DNA of 64,000 nt from JANQQJ01 sp046290575 (GTDB taxonomy: Bacteria; Pseudomonadota; Alphaproteobacteria; SMXS01), in assembly GCA_046290575.1 (NCBI GenBank), contig JBKAGX010000001.1, positions 496,001 through 560,000 of the forward strand, read 5' to 3'. The notes under the pieces are model-generated. The model was not told where the DNA came from. It was given only the letters and a program-made list of their open reading frames with translations, and did no database searches. The position numbers and the translations under genes were made by a program. Positions 45,643 to 54,260 of this stretch are shown here, one piece after another (position 1 is the first letter of the stretch; each line of letters opens with the position of its first letter).

Positions 45643-47034
45643 ATGAAGATGCAACGAAACTGGGGTGCAGTGGCCGGGGCCTTCGGGCTGGCGGCGGCCT
45701 TCCTGGCGGGGCCCGTACAGGCAAATGATCCTTATCTGACCAGTCAGAACAGTTGGGGGCAGGGGGGCGCAGACCAGTGGGGCCTGAAGCGGATCAACCT
45801 GCCGGCACAGTTACCAACCACACCGGTTGTGGTGGCCGTCATCGATTCCGGCATCGACTTCTATCATCCTGATCTGAACGCTGAGACGATCTGGCGCAAC
45901 AGCGGTGAGATTCCCGATGGCCAGGACAATGACGGTAATGGCTATGTGGACGATCTGATCGGCTGGAACTATGTCGATAATGACAACACGCCCTGGGATC
46001 ACTCCGGCCACGGCACGCATACCGCCGGGATTATCGCCGCGGCGACGGGCAATGGAAAAGGCATTGCCAGCGTGAATCCTTCAGCGAAGATCATGCCGCT
46101 CAAGGTGATGAACTTCTTTGGCCGTGGGCGCAGTATTCAGGTTGCCGCGGCTGTCTATTACGCGGTCCAGAATGGCGCGCGGGTAATCAATATGAGCCTG
46201 GGGTCCGAAGGCATTTCCGAAGCTGAAAAGCGCGCCATCGACTACGCCAACAAGAAGGGCGTAGTCGTTGTGGTCGCCGCGGGAAACTCTGCGGTGGATG
46301 CGGCAACATTTGGCCCTGGCGGCATGGATGGGGTCATTACGGTGACCTCGGTCGACCAGAATGACAAGCGGCCGCTTTATGCGAATTATGGCACCTCGGT
46401 CGAAATTGCCGCACCTGGTGACGATATTCTCAGCCTGCGCGCGCGGCGGACGGATTTTATGATGGTAGAAGGCCCGCCCGACTACAAACCGGGGGACGGC
46501 GTGGTTGGCGCTGATAAAGCCTATTACCGGGCAACAGGCACATCCTTCGCCGCCCCCTTTGTGGCCGGAGTATGTTCGTTGGTGATCGCCAGCAATCCGT
46601 CGCTGACGGCGGACCAGGTTAAGCGGATGGTCCTGCAGTCTGCGTCTGATGTGGGAACACCGGGGTGGGACTACCTGACCGGCTATGGCGTGGTCGACGC
46701 AGCCAGTGCGATGGCTGCCGATCCCAGTTTTTTCATTGAAAGCCGGATTTCCGGCGCCGGGGTTGAACAACCCGGTGGAAAATATGTTATGCGTGTCAAA
46801 GGAACCACGGACGCAGATGCTTTCAAACGGGCGTGGATCGAAATTGGCGCGGGCGAAAATCCAACAAGTTGGCAAAAGGTTGTCGACAAAATCAAAAAGC
46901 CTGTTAAGGGCGGCGTGCTTGGGGACTTTGGAATTGACGTGCTCAGAAGCTCACCTAAATGGGTGATCCGGCTGATCACAGAACATGAAAACGGCAAACG
47001 CCGGGAGACTCGGTTTCTCCTCAACCTCGGATAG
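45643..47034 (+). CDS. Secreted S8-family subtilisin-like protease
   Basis: This 463-residue protease has a signal peptide ending PVQAND. The catalytic triad is Asp68 (AVIDSGIDFYHPDL), His123 (HSGHGTHTAGI) and Ser301 (TGTSFAAPF), with the oxyanion Asn in VAAGNSAVD. A calcium-type loop DGQDNDGNGYVDD follows the Asp motif. No I9-type propeptide is seen. The last about 100 residues form a small C-terminal extension. The frame stays open upstream into the preceding gene, but ATG 45643 has GAGGAG 8 nt before it. It lies between two related barrel-like genes, so processing of one or both is a plausible role. Confidence 0.92.
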   Translation: MKMQRNWGAVAGAFGLAAAFLAGPVQANDPYLTSQNSWGQGGADQWGLKRINLPAQLPTTPVVVAVIDSGIDFYHPDLNAETIWRNSGEIPDGQDNDGNGYVDDLIGWNYVDNDNTPWDHSGHGTHTAGIIAAATGNGKGIASVNPSAKIMPLKVMNFFGRGRSIQVAAAVYYAVQNGARVINMSLGSEGISEAEKRAIDYANKKGVVVVVAAGNSAVDAATFGPGGMDGVITVTSVDQNDKRPLYANYGTSVEIAAPGDDILSLRARRTDFMMVEGPPDYKPGDGVVGADKAYYRATGTSFAAPFVAGVCSLVIASNPSLTADQVKRMVLQSASDVGTPGWDYLTGYGVVDAASAMAADPSFFIESRISGAGVEQPGGKYVMRVKGTTDADAFKRAWIEIGAGENPTSWQKVVDKIKKPVKGGVLGDFGIDVLRSSPKWVIRLITEHENGKRRETRFLLNLG

Positions 47035-47046
47035 GGAGTATTGGGC

Positions 47047-48408
47047 ATGAAAATCGTTGGACAAGTCGCGGCGGCTTTGGTCGCCTTGGTCTGGGCTGGA
47101 AGCGCGATGGCGCACGTTACCGGGTTTGACCCGGGAATGCCGCCCAGTGAGATGCAGAATGTGACATTTACGCTGCCGAGCGGCGACACGGCGATGGCCG
47201 TGACCGCCGACGAGTGCGAGCAGAAGAAGCTGCAGGGCGATGATTGTGACGATGACCGGTTCGGCCTGTTCATCGTGACCGATGGCGCGCTGCGGGTCGG
47301 CGAGAAAGTCGACTACGTCTGGTACCAGGATAATCGCCGCCGCACGGGTACGGCGACGGTCGGCCGTGACGGCAACCTCTATGGTGCGCCCGATCCAACG
47401 TGGTCGAGCCGTGTCGATCCCGCCTTTCCCAGCTATGTCGCCATCAAGGGCGGCATCGGCAATATTGATGTTGGCGACGTGCATTATGGCGCCATCAAGC
47501 TGGATGGCGGCAATGGCGCCGAGGTGCCGTTCCTCAGCAATGACAAGACGGTGACTACCTATGGCGGCGGCATCAAGGGTGAGTTCGCGCTGGGCAATTT
47601 CGGCAATTTCGGCAATGCGGGCAATGCCCGTAACCGGGGCTGGACGTTAAGGTTCTCCGGGACCTATGCCGGGGGTGACAATGACGTCGACAATGAAATC
47701 CCTGTCGATCAATCATTGGACCAGGTGCCGGCTGTGTCATTCTTCGAGCCGATCTTCGATGGCACCATGGATTCCTTCGGCATCAATCTCGGCGGGTTCG
47801 GCCTTCAAGGCGTGCTTGATACGGACGTCGAGACCTGGGAGTTTGCGGCAAATCTTGGTCCGGTCTTCGAAGTCGGTGAGAACACCTTCCTGCGGCCCAA
47901 TATCGGCATCCACTATGAAGAGATCGAAGTCGAGCATCATTCTCGGATCAGCACAATTCTGTCCGCCGAGCAGATCAGTTTTGAGACGGTGCAAAAAACT
48001 GATGATGAGCGTATTGGCGGCGGCATCGGTCTGGACTTCATGTATATCGATCCCAATCCGGGCGGCTTCTTCGCGGGTATCGGCGGTGAAATCAATTTCA
48101 ATCACCTGAACAGCCGGGCCTTTTCGACCCAGATGATCAATATCGATCTGGTGCCGGACTTGGATAATCAGGTCATCGAGCAGGACTTCAAGCAGGACAA
48201 GTTCTCGATCGACTGGCAGATTCGGGCGATGATCGGCGTCAAACTGACCGATAGCCTGTCTATTGCGTTGGCGGGCAGCTATTCCGGCACCGATGAGTTG
48301 ACCATGTTCCGCAACCGGGTGTTCGGGGATAGCGATCCGAATACGTTCGTGGTGACGGATAACAGCGATGGCTGGAATGCCAATCTGGTGCTCGGACTGA
48401 CATTCTAA
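47047..48408 (+). CDS. Outer-membrane beta-barrel protein related to the 42942 product
   Basis: This 453-residue protein has a signal peptide ending at AMAHVT and a mature region of amphipathic strands ending NANLVLGLTF, a typical C-terminal outer-membrane strand with final Phe. Its first 90 mature residues (TFTLPSGDTAMAVTADEC, GDDC, TATVGRDGNLYG) align with the start of the 42942 protein (QITLPDAAPQKAMTEQQC, GEDC, TTWRDGNVGDYG). It lacks the collagen-like and helical modules. The ATG at 47047 has AGGGAG at 47033-47038; TTG 47041 is less likely. It is the last gene before a strong terminator. Confidence 0.8.
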   Translation: MKIVGQVAAALVALVWAGSAMAHVTGFDPGMPPSEMQNVTFTLPSGDTAMAVTADECEQKKLQGDDCDDDRFGLFIVTDGALRVGEKVDYVWYQDNRRRTGTATVGRDGNLYGAPDPTWSSRVDPAFPSYVAIKGGIGNIDVGDVHYGAIKLDGGNGAEVPFLSNDKTVTTYGGGIKGEFALGNFGNFGNAGNARNRGWTLRFSGTYAGGDNDVDNEIPVDQSLDQVPAVSFFEPIFDGTMDSFGINLGGFGLQGVLDTDVETWEFAANLGPVFEVGENTFLRPNIGIHYEEIEVEHHSRISTILSAEQISFETVQKTDDERIGGGIGLDFMYIDPNPGGFFAGIGGEINFNHLNSRAFSTQMINIDLVPDLDNQVIEQDFKQDKFSIDWQIRAMIGVKLTDSLSIALAGSYSGTDELTMFRNRVFGDSDPNTFVVTDNSDGWNANLVLGLTF

Positions 48409-48429
48409 CGCGCACATTGTGCAGGACGG

Positions 48430-48455
48430 AAAAGGGCCCCTCGGGGCCCTTTTTC
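48430..48455 (+). terminator. Strong Rho-independent terminator
   Basis: The inverted repeat AAAAGGGCCCC / GGGGCCCTTTTT (perfect arms) is followed by C and starts 21 nt after the barrel gene stop. It closes the 42.9-48.4 kb transcription unit. Confidence 0.9.
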
Positions 48456-48557
48456 ATATGCTGGGGGCCGCTTGTGTATTTGGCATTTCCGACCGGTGGG
48501 AATGGCGATATATACGGGGTCCCGCCCGGCGATTTTTCAATTACGGAGTTATAAGCA

Positions 48558-49304
48558 ATGAGCGATGCTGCAGGCGCCCAGACCGCGCAAGGGTTCCCCA
48601 TGTTCTACAAAAAGCCTGAGGTATTGAATGCTCAGGCGCATGCCAATCTCGGCCTGAAGCCTGGCCGCTCTCTTGCTTTTGCGTCAGAAACTCATGTGGT
48701 GCCGGTAAATGTGCTGGAGATGCCGCATGCCGCGCGTCACAACCCGCTTGTGTTTACGGCGTCTGACAAACCGTCGCCGGTGATCGTTGTCGGGCTGCGC
48801 GCAGGGCAGAACGTGTTCGTCGACAAGGAGGGCAGCTGGGCAGCCGACAGCTATATTCCCGCCTATGTGCGGCGCTATCCCTTTGTTTTCCTGCGCAACG
48901 AGGATCAGAACCGCTTTACGCTGTGCATCGACCGGGCGTCCGACCAGATCGGTGAGGGCACCGACAATCCATTTTTCGCGGATGGCGAGCGCACCGAGAT
49001 GACCGCGAAAGCACTTGAATTCTGCACCGCCTATCAGCGCGAGCATCTTCGGACTCAGGCGGTCTGCGATCTGATTGGCGAGCTGGAGCTCTTCAAGCTT
49101 CAGAACGGCACGTTCACGCTTGAATCAGGCGAGAAGCTGGCTTTGCGGGACTTCAACATCATCGATGAGCAGAAGTTCAATGCACTGGATGATGAGGCTT
49201 TCCTGAAACTGCGTCAGGGTGGCGCGCTGCCGACGATCTACAGCCATCTGATTTCCATGCAGAGCTGGCGCGAACTGGTCCGCCGGGCTTCCGCGGCGGC
49301 CTAA
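48558..49304 (+). CDS. SapC family protein
   Basis: This 248-residue protein matches the SapC family: FYKKPEVLNAQAHANLGLKP, VPVNVLEMPHAARHNPLVF, YIPAYVRRYPFVFLRNED, FCTAYQREHLRTQAVC and the C-terminal ISMQSWRELVRRA. The family was named from Campylobacter S-layer protein export, but most proteobacterial members are uncharacterised; it has no signal peptide and is probably cytoplasmic. It has its own intergenic region after the terminator. Its TAA overlaps the convergent Rieske gene stop in CTAA. Confidence 0.88.
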   Translation: MSDAAGAQTAQGFPMFYKKPEVLNAQAHANLGLKPGRSLAFASETHVVPVNVLEMPHAARHNPLVFTASDKPSPVIVVGLRAGQNVFVDKEGSWAADSYIPAYVRRYPFVFLRNEDQNRFTLCIDRASDQIGEGTDNPFFADGERTEMTAKALEFCTAYQREHLRTQAVCDLIGELELFKLQNGTFTLESGEKLALRDFNIIDEQKFNALDDEAFLKLRQGGALPTIYSHLISMQSWRELVRRASAAA

Positions 49305-50677
49305 TCGTTCAGATACATATCCAGCGTCCGGTGCGTGCGCCGGATGCGGTTTTCCTGATAATGCGCCAACTGCACTTCGGGGCGGAAGGTTGCGTTTAAC
49401 CCTTCCTGAACCGCGGCCATGTTGGACGTATCCTGATCGAGCACGAAGCCCAGGCCGCCCAGTTCTGCCGCGTCTTCCCATTTCTGCTCCAGGGTCAGGA
49501 AGTTGAATGGGGCCGGTGCCGGCTTGGGCTGGTCCTTGGGGTGACGCATGATGTAGCCCACCTCCATCAGCGTCTGGTCTTCCCGGTCGTCCCAGGGGCG
49601 GAACCGGTACCACATATTCGGGCCATAGCCGCCCCAGAACATCATGTTGGGGAAGATGTTGTAGTACCAGCCATCGACCAGTTCGGCGTCCGAGACCGTG
49701 GACAGGTCGGCGCCGGTGGCCGCTTCTGCCATCGCCCGGTTTTCATCGGCGACGGCCGTGCGCGCGGTCTCACCCGGTTCCAGCGTCCGGTAGTCCTGGT
49801 CGCTTTCCGTCGGCCGCCGGCCGCGCCATTCGTCATAGACGTCCTGCTGGGTGACCTGGTCGATCACATAGGAACTGGCCGCCGCAAACGGCACCATCAT
49901 GCGGTTCACATGCGGTTTGTCCTGCCAGGTGTCGTACTGGCATCCGAAGTCATCGACACTGCCGACGATTTGTGGATGCGTGTCGAGAGAATGAAAGCTC
50001 TCCATAAAGGCTTCTTGGATCACCTTCCAATTGCCCTTCAGCACCTTGCCGACGTGAACGCCCAGATAGCTCTGGTCCCACAGATAGGGTTCATAGTGAC
50101 GCTTGATCGGATCGAGATACTCATCGATAGGCATGGCGTCCGGGTCCGGGTTGATGAATACCCAACCGGCCCAGGTCTCGCAGTGGATTTCAGGGAGACC
50201 GAAATTTTCCTGCTTCAGGTCGGGGAAATCCCACTGGCAGGGAATGTGTGCGTTCGAGCCGTCGAGCGCCCAGGTGAAGCCGTGGAACGGGCAGCGGAAG
50301 TCTTCGGCATGGCCTGACTCGTCGCGCAACTTGCGGCCCCGGTGCAGGCAGACATTGGGATAGGCCTTGATCTGGTCTTCGGTCACCCGGACAATCAGGA
50401 AGGATCGCCTGGCGATCTCGTAGACATGGTAGTCGCCGACATGGGGGATGTGTTCGACCCGGCAGGCCATTTGCCAGACCTTGTCCCACATGGCGCGCTC
50501 GCGTTCATAGAAGTCCCGGCTGGTATAGCGCTTCGGGTCCAGCGGCGCGGTGCCCATATCCTCATTGCCGACTTCACGGAACGCGCGGGGCGCTTCGTTG
50601 CGGTCCGCGTCCAGATAGTCCTGATAGGTGCTGTGCGGCGACGTCTGCGCCGGAATCTTCTCTAAGTCATATCCCAT
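49301..50677 (-). CDS. Rieske-type aromatic-ring-hydroxylating oxygenase alpha subunit
   Basis: This 458-residue oxygenase has a Rieske 2Fe-2S domain (CLHRGRKL ... CPFHGFTW) near residues 110-135 and a catalytic domain with mononuclear iron ligands in EAFMESFHSLDTHPQ and an Asp-containing segment near LDQDTSNMAAVQEG. Such enzymes insert oxygen into aromatic, quaternary-amine or steroid substrates using NADH through a reductase. No beta subunit, ferredoxin or reductase is adjacent, so those must be encoded elsewhere. Substrate is unassigned. A weak GGGAA precedes the ATG. Confidence 0.92.
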   Translation of the reverse strand: MGYDLEKIPAQTSPHSTYQDYLDADRNEAPRAFREVGNEDMGTAPLDPKRYTSRDFYERERAMWDKVWQMACRVEHIPHVGDYHVYEIARRSFLIVRVTEDQIKAYPNVCLHRGRKLRDESGHAEDFRCPFHGFTWALDGSNAHIPCQWDFPDLKQENFGLPEIHCETWAGWVFINPDPDAMPIDEYLDPIKRHYEPYLWDQSYLGVHVGKVLKGNWKVIQEAFMESFHSLDTHPQIVGSVDDFGCQYDTWQDKPHVNRMMVPFAAASSYVIDQVTQQDVYDEWRGRRPTESDQDYRTLEPGETARTAVADENRAMAEAATGADLSTVSDAELVDGWYYNIFPNMMFWGGYGPNMWYRFRPWDDREDQTLMEVGYIMRHPKDQPKPAPAPFNFLTLEQKWEDAAELGGLGFVLDQDTSNMAAVQEGLNATFRPEVQLAHYQENRIRRTHRTLDMYLND

Positions 50678-50697
50678 TATACAAATTCCCGTTTCTG

Positions 50698-51576
50698 CTA
50701 ATCGCCCACTTTTTTCAGGACTCCAAGACGGCCGTCAGTCCCCAGATCGGTCCATTGTTGCTGATCAAGGCCCTGGTAGAGCGCTTTTAGGTCAGCCCAG
50801 GCATCGTTCACATCATCCAGAATGACAATAGCGCCATCCGTGAGGAGGGGGCGAATCATTGTCAGCTCGTTTTCCAGATAATCGGCTTCGTGAAACCCGT
50901 CTATCAGCGCGACGCCGAAACTATGGGGCGCGGTGCATCGTGTCAGCAGCGGCAGGGCATTGTCGAATGCCAGGTCGTCATACGGGTTTTCGATGTCCAG
51001 CTGATCCGGCTTTGTCGTCTCGAAATCGCCGGCATTCCGTTCCCATGAGAAAGACGCGATTGGCAGGATGGTTGAGAGAAGACCATAGTCCTCAGCCAGC
51101 TTGCTGACATATCGATGCGGCGCATTGATGCCCACATGCGTGATGTTCGGATCAATGGCGACGACCATCGAGTCCGGATTGGCGTCCCGCAGAAAGCCTG
51201 CCAGCGCACAAAGCGAGATTCCGAGAAAATTGCCAACGTGAAGCGCCGTGACAGGGCGTCCGATATCGAGGTTCTTTTCGAGCGTCGATAGAGCGAATTT
51301 CAGTCCCGATTCGGGGATAGTCGAGCGCCGGACCTTTTCTTCGTCTAACCCCAACGCCACCAACGAGCGGACCGCATTTTCATAGTCGAAGGGTTTGATG
51401 TCCCCCGCAGACGATTGAGAGGCCCGATAGTCGTTATACTCAGCAAGCAGTTTGCGCCGTCGCTCATGATAGTCGGGCCGGGTAGCCAGCAGCGCCTCCC
51501 GCGTGCGCTCTGCCTTGGCCCGGCGCCGTCTGGTGATGACGCCATAGGGTAAAATGTCACGCAATAACGATTTCAC
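50698..51576 (-). CDS. Class I SAM methyltransferase-like protein (Methyltransf_24 type)
   Basis: This protein has 292 residues. A basic N-terminal region (RRRRAKAERTRE) precedes the core: VTALHVGNFLGISLCALAGFL (motif I), MVVAIDPN (acidic end of strand 2), FGVALIDGFHEADYLENEL and DGAIVILDDV, as in the Methyltransf_24 group found near glycan and surface genes. Motif I is less glycine-rich than usual. A TTG at 51594 is open, but GTG 51576 has AGAGG 6 nt upstream and gives a typical start. It lies downstream of nothing on its strand and just ahead of the Rieske gene. Confidence 0.75.
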   Translation of the reverse strand: MKSLLRDILPYGVITRRRRAKAERTREALLATRPDYHERRRKLLAEYNDYRASQSSAGDIKPFDYENAVRSLVALGLDEEKVRRSTIPESGLKFALSTLEKNLDIGRPVTALHVGNFLGISLCALAGFLRDANPDSMVVAIDPNITHVGINAPHRYVSKLAEDYGLLSTILPIASFSWERNAGDFETTKPDQLDIENPYDDLAFDNALPLLTRCTAPHSFGVALIDGFHEADYLENELTMIRPLLTDGAIVILDDVNDAWADLKALYQGLDQQQWTDLGTDGRLGVLKKVGD

Positions 51577-51743
51577 AAACCGCCTCTTTGGCAATGGATG
51601 GGCCGAGGCTCCACTCCGGGGCGTGGCGTTTCGAAAGCCACGGCCACACCATAACGGATTGCGAAAGCTGGTTCGAGTTGAACCGAAGGTTTACGGCGTA
51701 TAGGGTTCCCTCCAATTCAGGGAATCAGTGTCAGGGAACTCTC

Positions 51744-53504
51744 ATGCACGATTATGTATTAAAGGGCGGGACGCTCGTCGACGGCAGTGGCAGCGCACCT
51801 GTCACAGGCGACATCGCAATTGCAGATGGCAAGATTGCCGCTGTTGGCGGCAGCATCAACGAGGCTGCCAAGGAAGTCATCGACGTCTCGGGCAGCATTG
51901 TGGCCCCCGGCTGGGTCGATGTGCATACCCATTATGATGGTCAGGTGGCCTGGGATGACGAGATTGATCCGTCGGCCAGCAACGGCGTTACAACGGCTGT
52001 GATGGGCAATTGCGGCGTTGGCTTCGCCCCTGTCCCGCCCGGCGGCGAAAAGGAACTGATCGAGCTGATGGAAGGGGTCGAGGATATTCCCGGCACCGCG
52101 CTCTATGAGGGCATGCCCTGGGGACAGTGGGAATCCTTTCCCGAATATCTGGATTTCCTCGGTGGCCGAAAATACGCGCTCGATATCGGTGCGCAGATCG
52201 CCCATGGGGCTATTCGGAACTATGTGATGGGTGAACGCGGCCGCAACAATGAGGATGCCACCCAGGATGACATCGCGGCCATGGGGCGGATCGTGCAAGA
52301 AGCGCTGGAGGCCGGTGCTGTCGGTGTCTCGACCTCGCGCACCATCGGCCACCGGTCGATCGATGGCCGTCAGGTGCCCGGCACCTTTGCGGCCGACGAT
52401 GAATTGATGTCGTTTGCCAACGCGATCGGCCAGGCGGGCCGGGGCGTGTTCGAGATCATCCCGTCGAGCGCCATCGGCGATCTGCCTCAACTGGGTGGCG
52501 AGCATCGCTCTAGCCTGGAAGAGCTCGACATGATGGCTAAGGTCTCGAAGGCCTGTGGCCGTCCGGTGACCTTCACCATGATCCAGGTGTTCGAAGACCC
52601 CGAACTCTGGCGGACGATCCTGGCCAAGGTCGACGCGTACAATGCCAATGGCGCGCAGCTGCGCCCGCAGGTCTGTGCCCGCCCCATCGGCATGATTACG
52701 GGCCTCACCGGCTATCACCTGTTCATGCGCCGCGAAGCGTTCCTGAAAATGGCCGACCTGCCGCTCGATCAAATGGTGGCGGAAATGCGCAAGCCCGAGG
52801 TCCGCGCCGCGATCATGGCGTCCGACGACATTCCGCACCCGCAGGACGGCTCCATGCAGAACGTCTATGGCGCGTTCAAGATGGCGATGAGCACCATGTT
52901 CCCGATGGGCAATCCGGTGAATTACGAGCCGAAGCCCGAAGAGTCTTTTGCTGCCATGGCGCAGGCGCAGGGCCGCAGCGAAGAAGACGTCATGTACGAC
53001 TTCCTGCTGGAAGATGATGGCAAGGCGTTTGGTATTCTGCTCGGTGCGAATTACCTGGCGAAAGATTTCAGTGTCATCCGTGAGATGCTGACGGACAAGA
53101 ACACGGTCACCGGCCTCAGCGATGCCGGCGCCCATGTCAGCCTGATCGTCGATGGCACGATGCCGACATACCAGCTGACCCATTGGTGCCGCGACCGGAC
53201 CCGTGGCGAAAAGCTGCCGCTGGAATTCATCATTGAGAAACAGACCGGACGCAATGCCGATCTCTACGGGTTTGCTGACCGGGGCCGGCTGAAGACGGGC
53301 TTACGGGCCGACATCAACGTCATGGATCTGGAGTCCATGCGGGTCGATAAGCCGGTCGCGCAGTACGACCTGCCGGCTGGTGGCCGCCGTATCATGCAGC
53401 CGGTTGAAGGCTATGTGGCCACCTTCTGCAACGGGGTCCGCACCCGTGCCAACGACGCCGACACAGGCGAGCGCCCGGGCCGGGTTGTCAGAAATGCGGT
53501 TTAA
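51744..53504 (+). CDS. N-acyl-D-amino-acid deacylase-like amidohydrolase
   Basis: This 586-residue member of the D-aminoacylase branch of the amidohydrolase superfamily hydrolyses N-acyl amide bonds. Motifs are LKGGTLVDGSGSAPVTGDIAI, PGWVDVHTHYDGQVAWD (metal HxH), GNCGVGFAPVPPG, GLSDAGAHVSLIVDG and GRLKTGLRADINVMD at the C-terminus. ATG 51744 with AGGGA upstream is preferred to a longer frame beginning inside the divergent methyltransferase gene. A 25-nt hairpin follows the stop after 7 nt. Confidence 0.9.
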   Translation: MHDYVLKGGTLVDGSGSAPVTGDIAIADGKIAAVGGSINEAAKEVIDVSGSIVAPGWVDVHTHYDGQVAWDDEIDPSASNGVTTAVMGNCGVGFAPVPPGGEKELIELMEGVEDIPGTALYEGMPWGQWESFPEYLDFLGGRKYALDIGAQIAHGAIRNYVMGERGRNNEDATQDDIAAMGRIVQEALEAGAVGVSTSRTIGHRSIDGRQVPGTFAADDELMSFANAIGQAGRGVFEIIPSSAIGDLPQLGGEHRSSLEELDMMAKVSKACGRPVTFTMIQVFEDPELWRTILAKVDAYNANGAQLRPQVCARPIGMITGLTGYHLFMRREAFLKMADLPLDQMVAEMRKPEVRAAIMASDDIPHPQDGSMQNVYGAFKMAMSTMFPMGNPVNYEPKPEESFAAMAQAQGRSEEDVMYDFLLEDDGKAFGILLGANYLAKDFSVIREMLTDKNTVTGLSDAGAHVSLIVDGTMPTYQLTHWCRDRTRGEKLPLEFIIEKQTGRNADLYGFADRGRLKTGLRADINVMDLESMRVDKPVAQYDLPAGGRRIMQPVEGYVATFCNGVRTRANDADTGERPGRVVRNAV

Positions 53505-53511
53505 GGGGCTG

Positions 53512-53536
53512 CACCCTCTCCCTTTGGGAGAGGGTG
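53512..53536 (+). terminator. Perfect 11-bp hairpin after the deacylase gene
   Basis: CACCCTCTCCC and GGGAGAGGGTG flank a TTT loop, starting 7 nt after the stop. No T-run follows. Sequences of this look are widespread intergenic repeats in proteobacterial genomes, so it may be a repeat unit serving as a terminator. Confidence 0.55.
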
Positions 53537-53604
53537 ATCTGAGCATGGCGAAGACCGGGTTAGGGGCGCTCTCGAAATCGTTCTATTCGCCGTCATGTCA
53601 TTGG

Positions 53605-53696
53605 AATTAAGGGGACGGTATACTTAATTCAACTTCTATTCGGGACGTAATGTCATTCGCTTAAAGATCCGAATTAAGTATCCCGTCCCCTTAATT
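53605..53696. repeat. 92-bp palindromic element with 26-bp inverted ends (MITE/REP-like)
   Basis: The left arm (53605-53630) and right arm (53671-53696) are inverted copies of AATTAAGGGGACGG-ATACTTAATTC, 25 of 26 positions matching, around a 40-bp spacer. It is AT-rich at its ends and lies between two convergent genes. No transposase is nearby. Similar ends are, from memory, found beside REP-associated transposases. Confidence 0.7.
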
Positions 53697-53714
53697 ACCC
53701 TTAATTAGAAAACG

Positions 53715-53751
53715 CGAATACCCGCTTGCTCTTGAAGCAAGCGGGTATTCG
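53715..53751 (-). terminator. Terminator of the ABM gene
   Basis: A perfect 16-bp stem (53715-53730 with 53736-53751, loop CTTGA) lies 14 nt beyond the stop of the minus-strand gene; on that strand the hairpin is followed by CGTTTTCTAATT, a short T-rich tail. Confidence 0.75.
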
Positions 53752-53765
53752 TGCCGTTGATTCTC

Positions 53766-54107
53766 TTACTCTTTGAAGTGGGCCCGTGCGACGCCTGTCT
53801 CATCATAGACGGGCTGCTTCAGGTCCACCCGATATTTGTGCACATCGGCGCTGATCAGTCCTGACGCCTGCAAGTGTGCGCCCATATCCGTGTACCAGTG
53901 GTCGTTCAGGTGCACGTCCAGGTCTTCAATTGTGTCCCATTCTTCAAACACATACACCCGGCCCGGGTTTAGCGGGTCCAGGGTCCACGCATAATGGACG
54001 CAGCCCTTCTCCGTATAGGCCCCTTCAATGTGCTTGCGCGCGGAAGCCATTGACTCATGGGCTGTTTCGGGTGGGAACTGCAAGACGCCTGCAACGATGA
54101 CTCTCAT
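53766..54107 (-). CDS. Antibiotic biosynthesis monooxygenase (ABM) domain protein
   Basis: This 113-residue dimeric alpha-beta-barrel protein reads MRVIVAGVLQFPPE ... CVHYAWTLDPLNPGRVYVFEEWD ... LNDHWYTDMGAHL, typical of ABM/YgiN-like quinol or anthrone monooxygenases that work without a cofactor. The substrate is unknown. AGGAGA precedes the ATG. It is divergent from the luciferase-like gene at 54261, with which it may share a regulatory region. Confidence 0.87.
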   Translation of the reverse strand: MRVIVAGVLQFPPETAHESMASARKHIEGAYTEKGCVHYAWTLDPLNPGRVYVFEEWDTIEDLDVHLNDHWYTDMGAHLQASGLISADVHKYRVDLKQPVYDETGVARAHFKE

Positions 54108-54260
54108 TTTTCTCTCCTGATGTTTTTTAGGTCCGCTACATTAACGGCTGCTCGTTCGGCGACAAGTGCTGAAACCGGCATTGCCATGGTCGCGCTTCGC
54201 GATACTTATGGGTGCGAAACGAAACCCGGTGACAAAACGGGTTGTGAACAGGAGATGTGA

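Noticed and set aside
48558..49304. SapC as exporter of the giant repeat protein
   Set aside because: The two genes are 44 kb apart and nothing in the sequence links them; only the family name suggests it.
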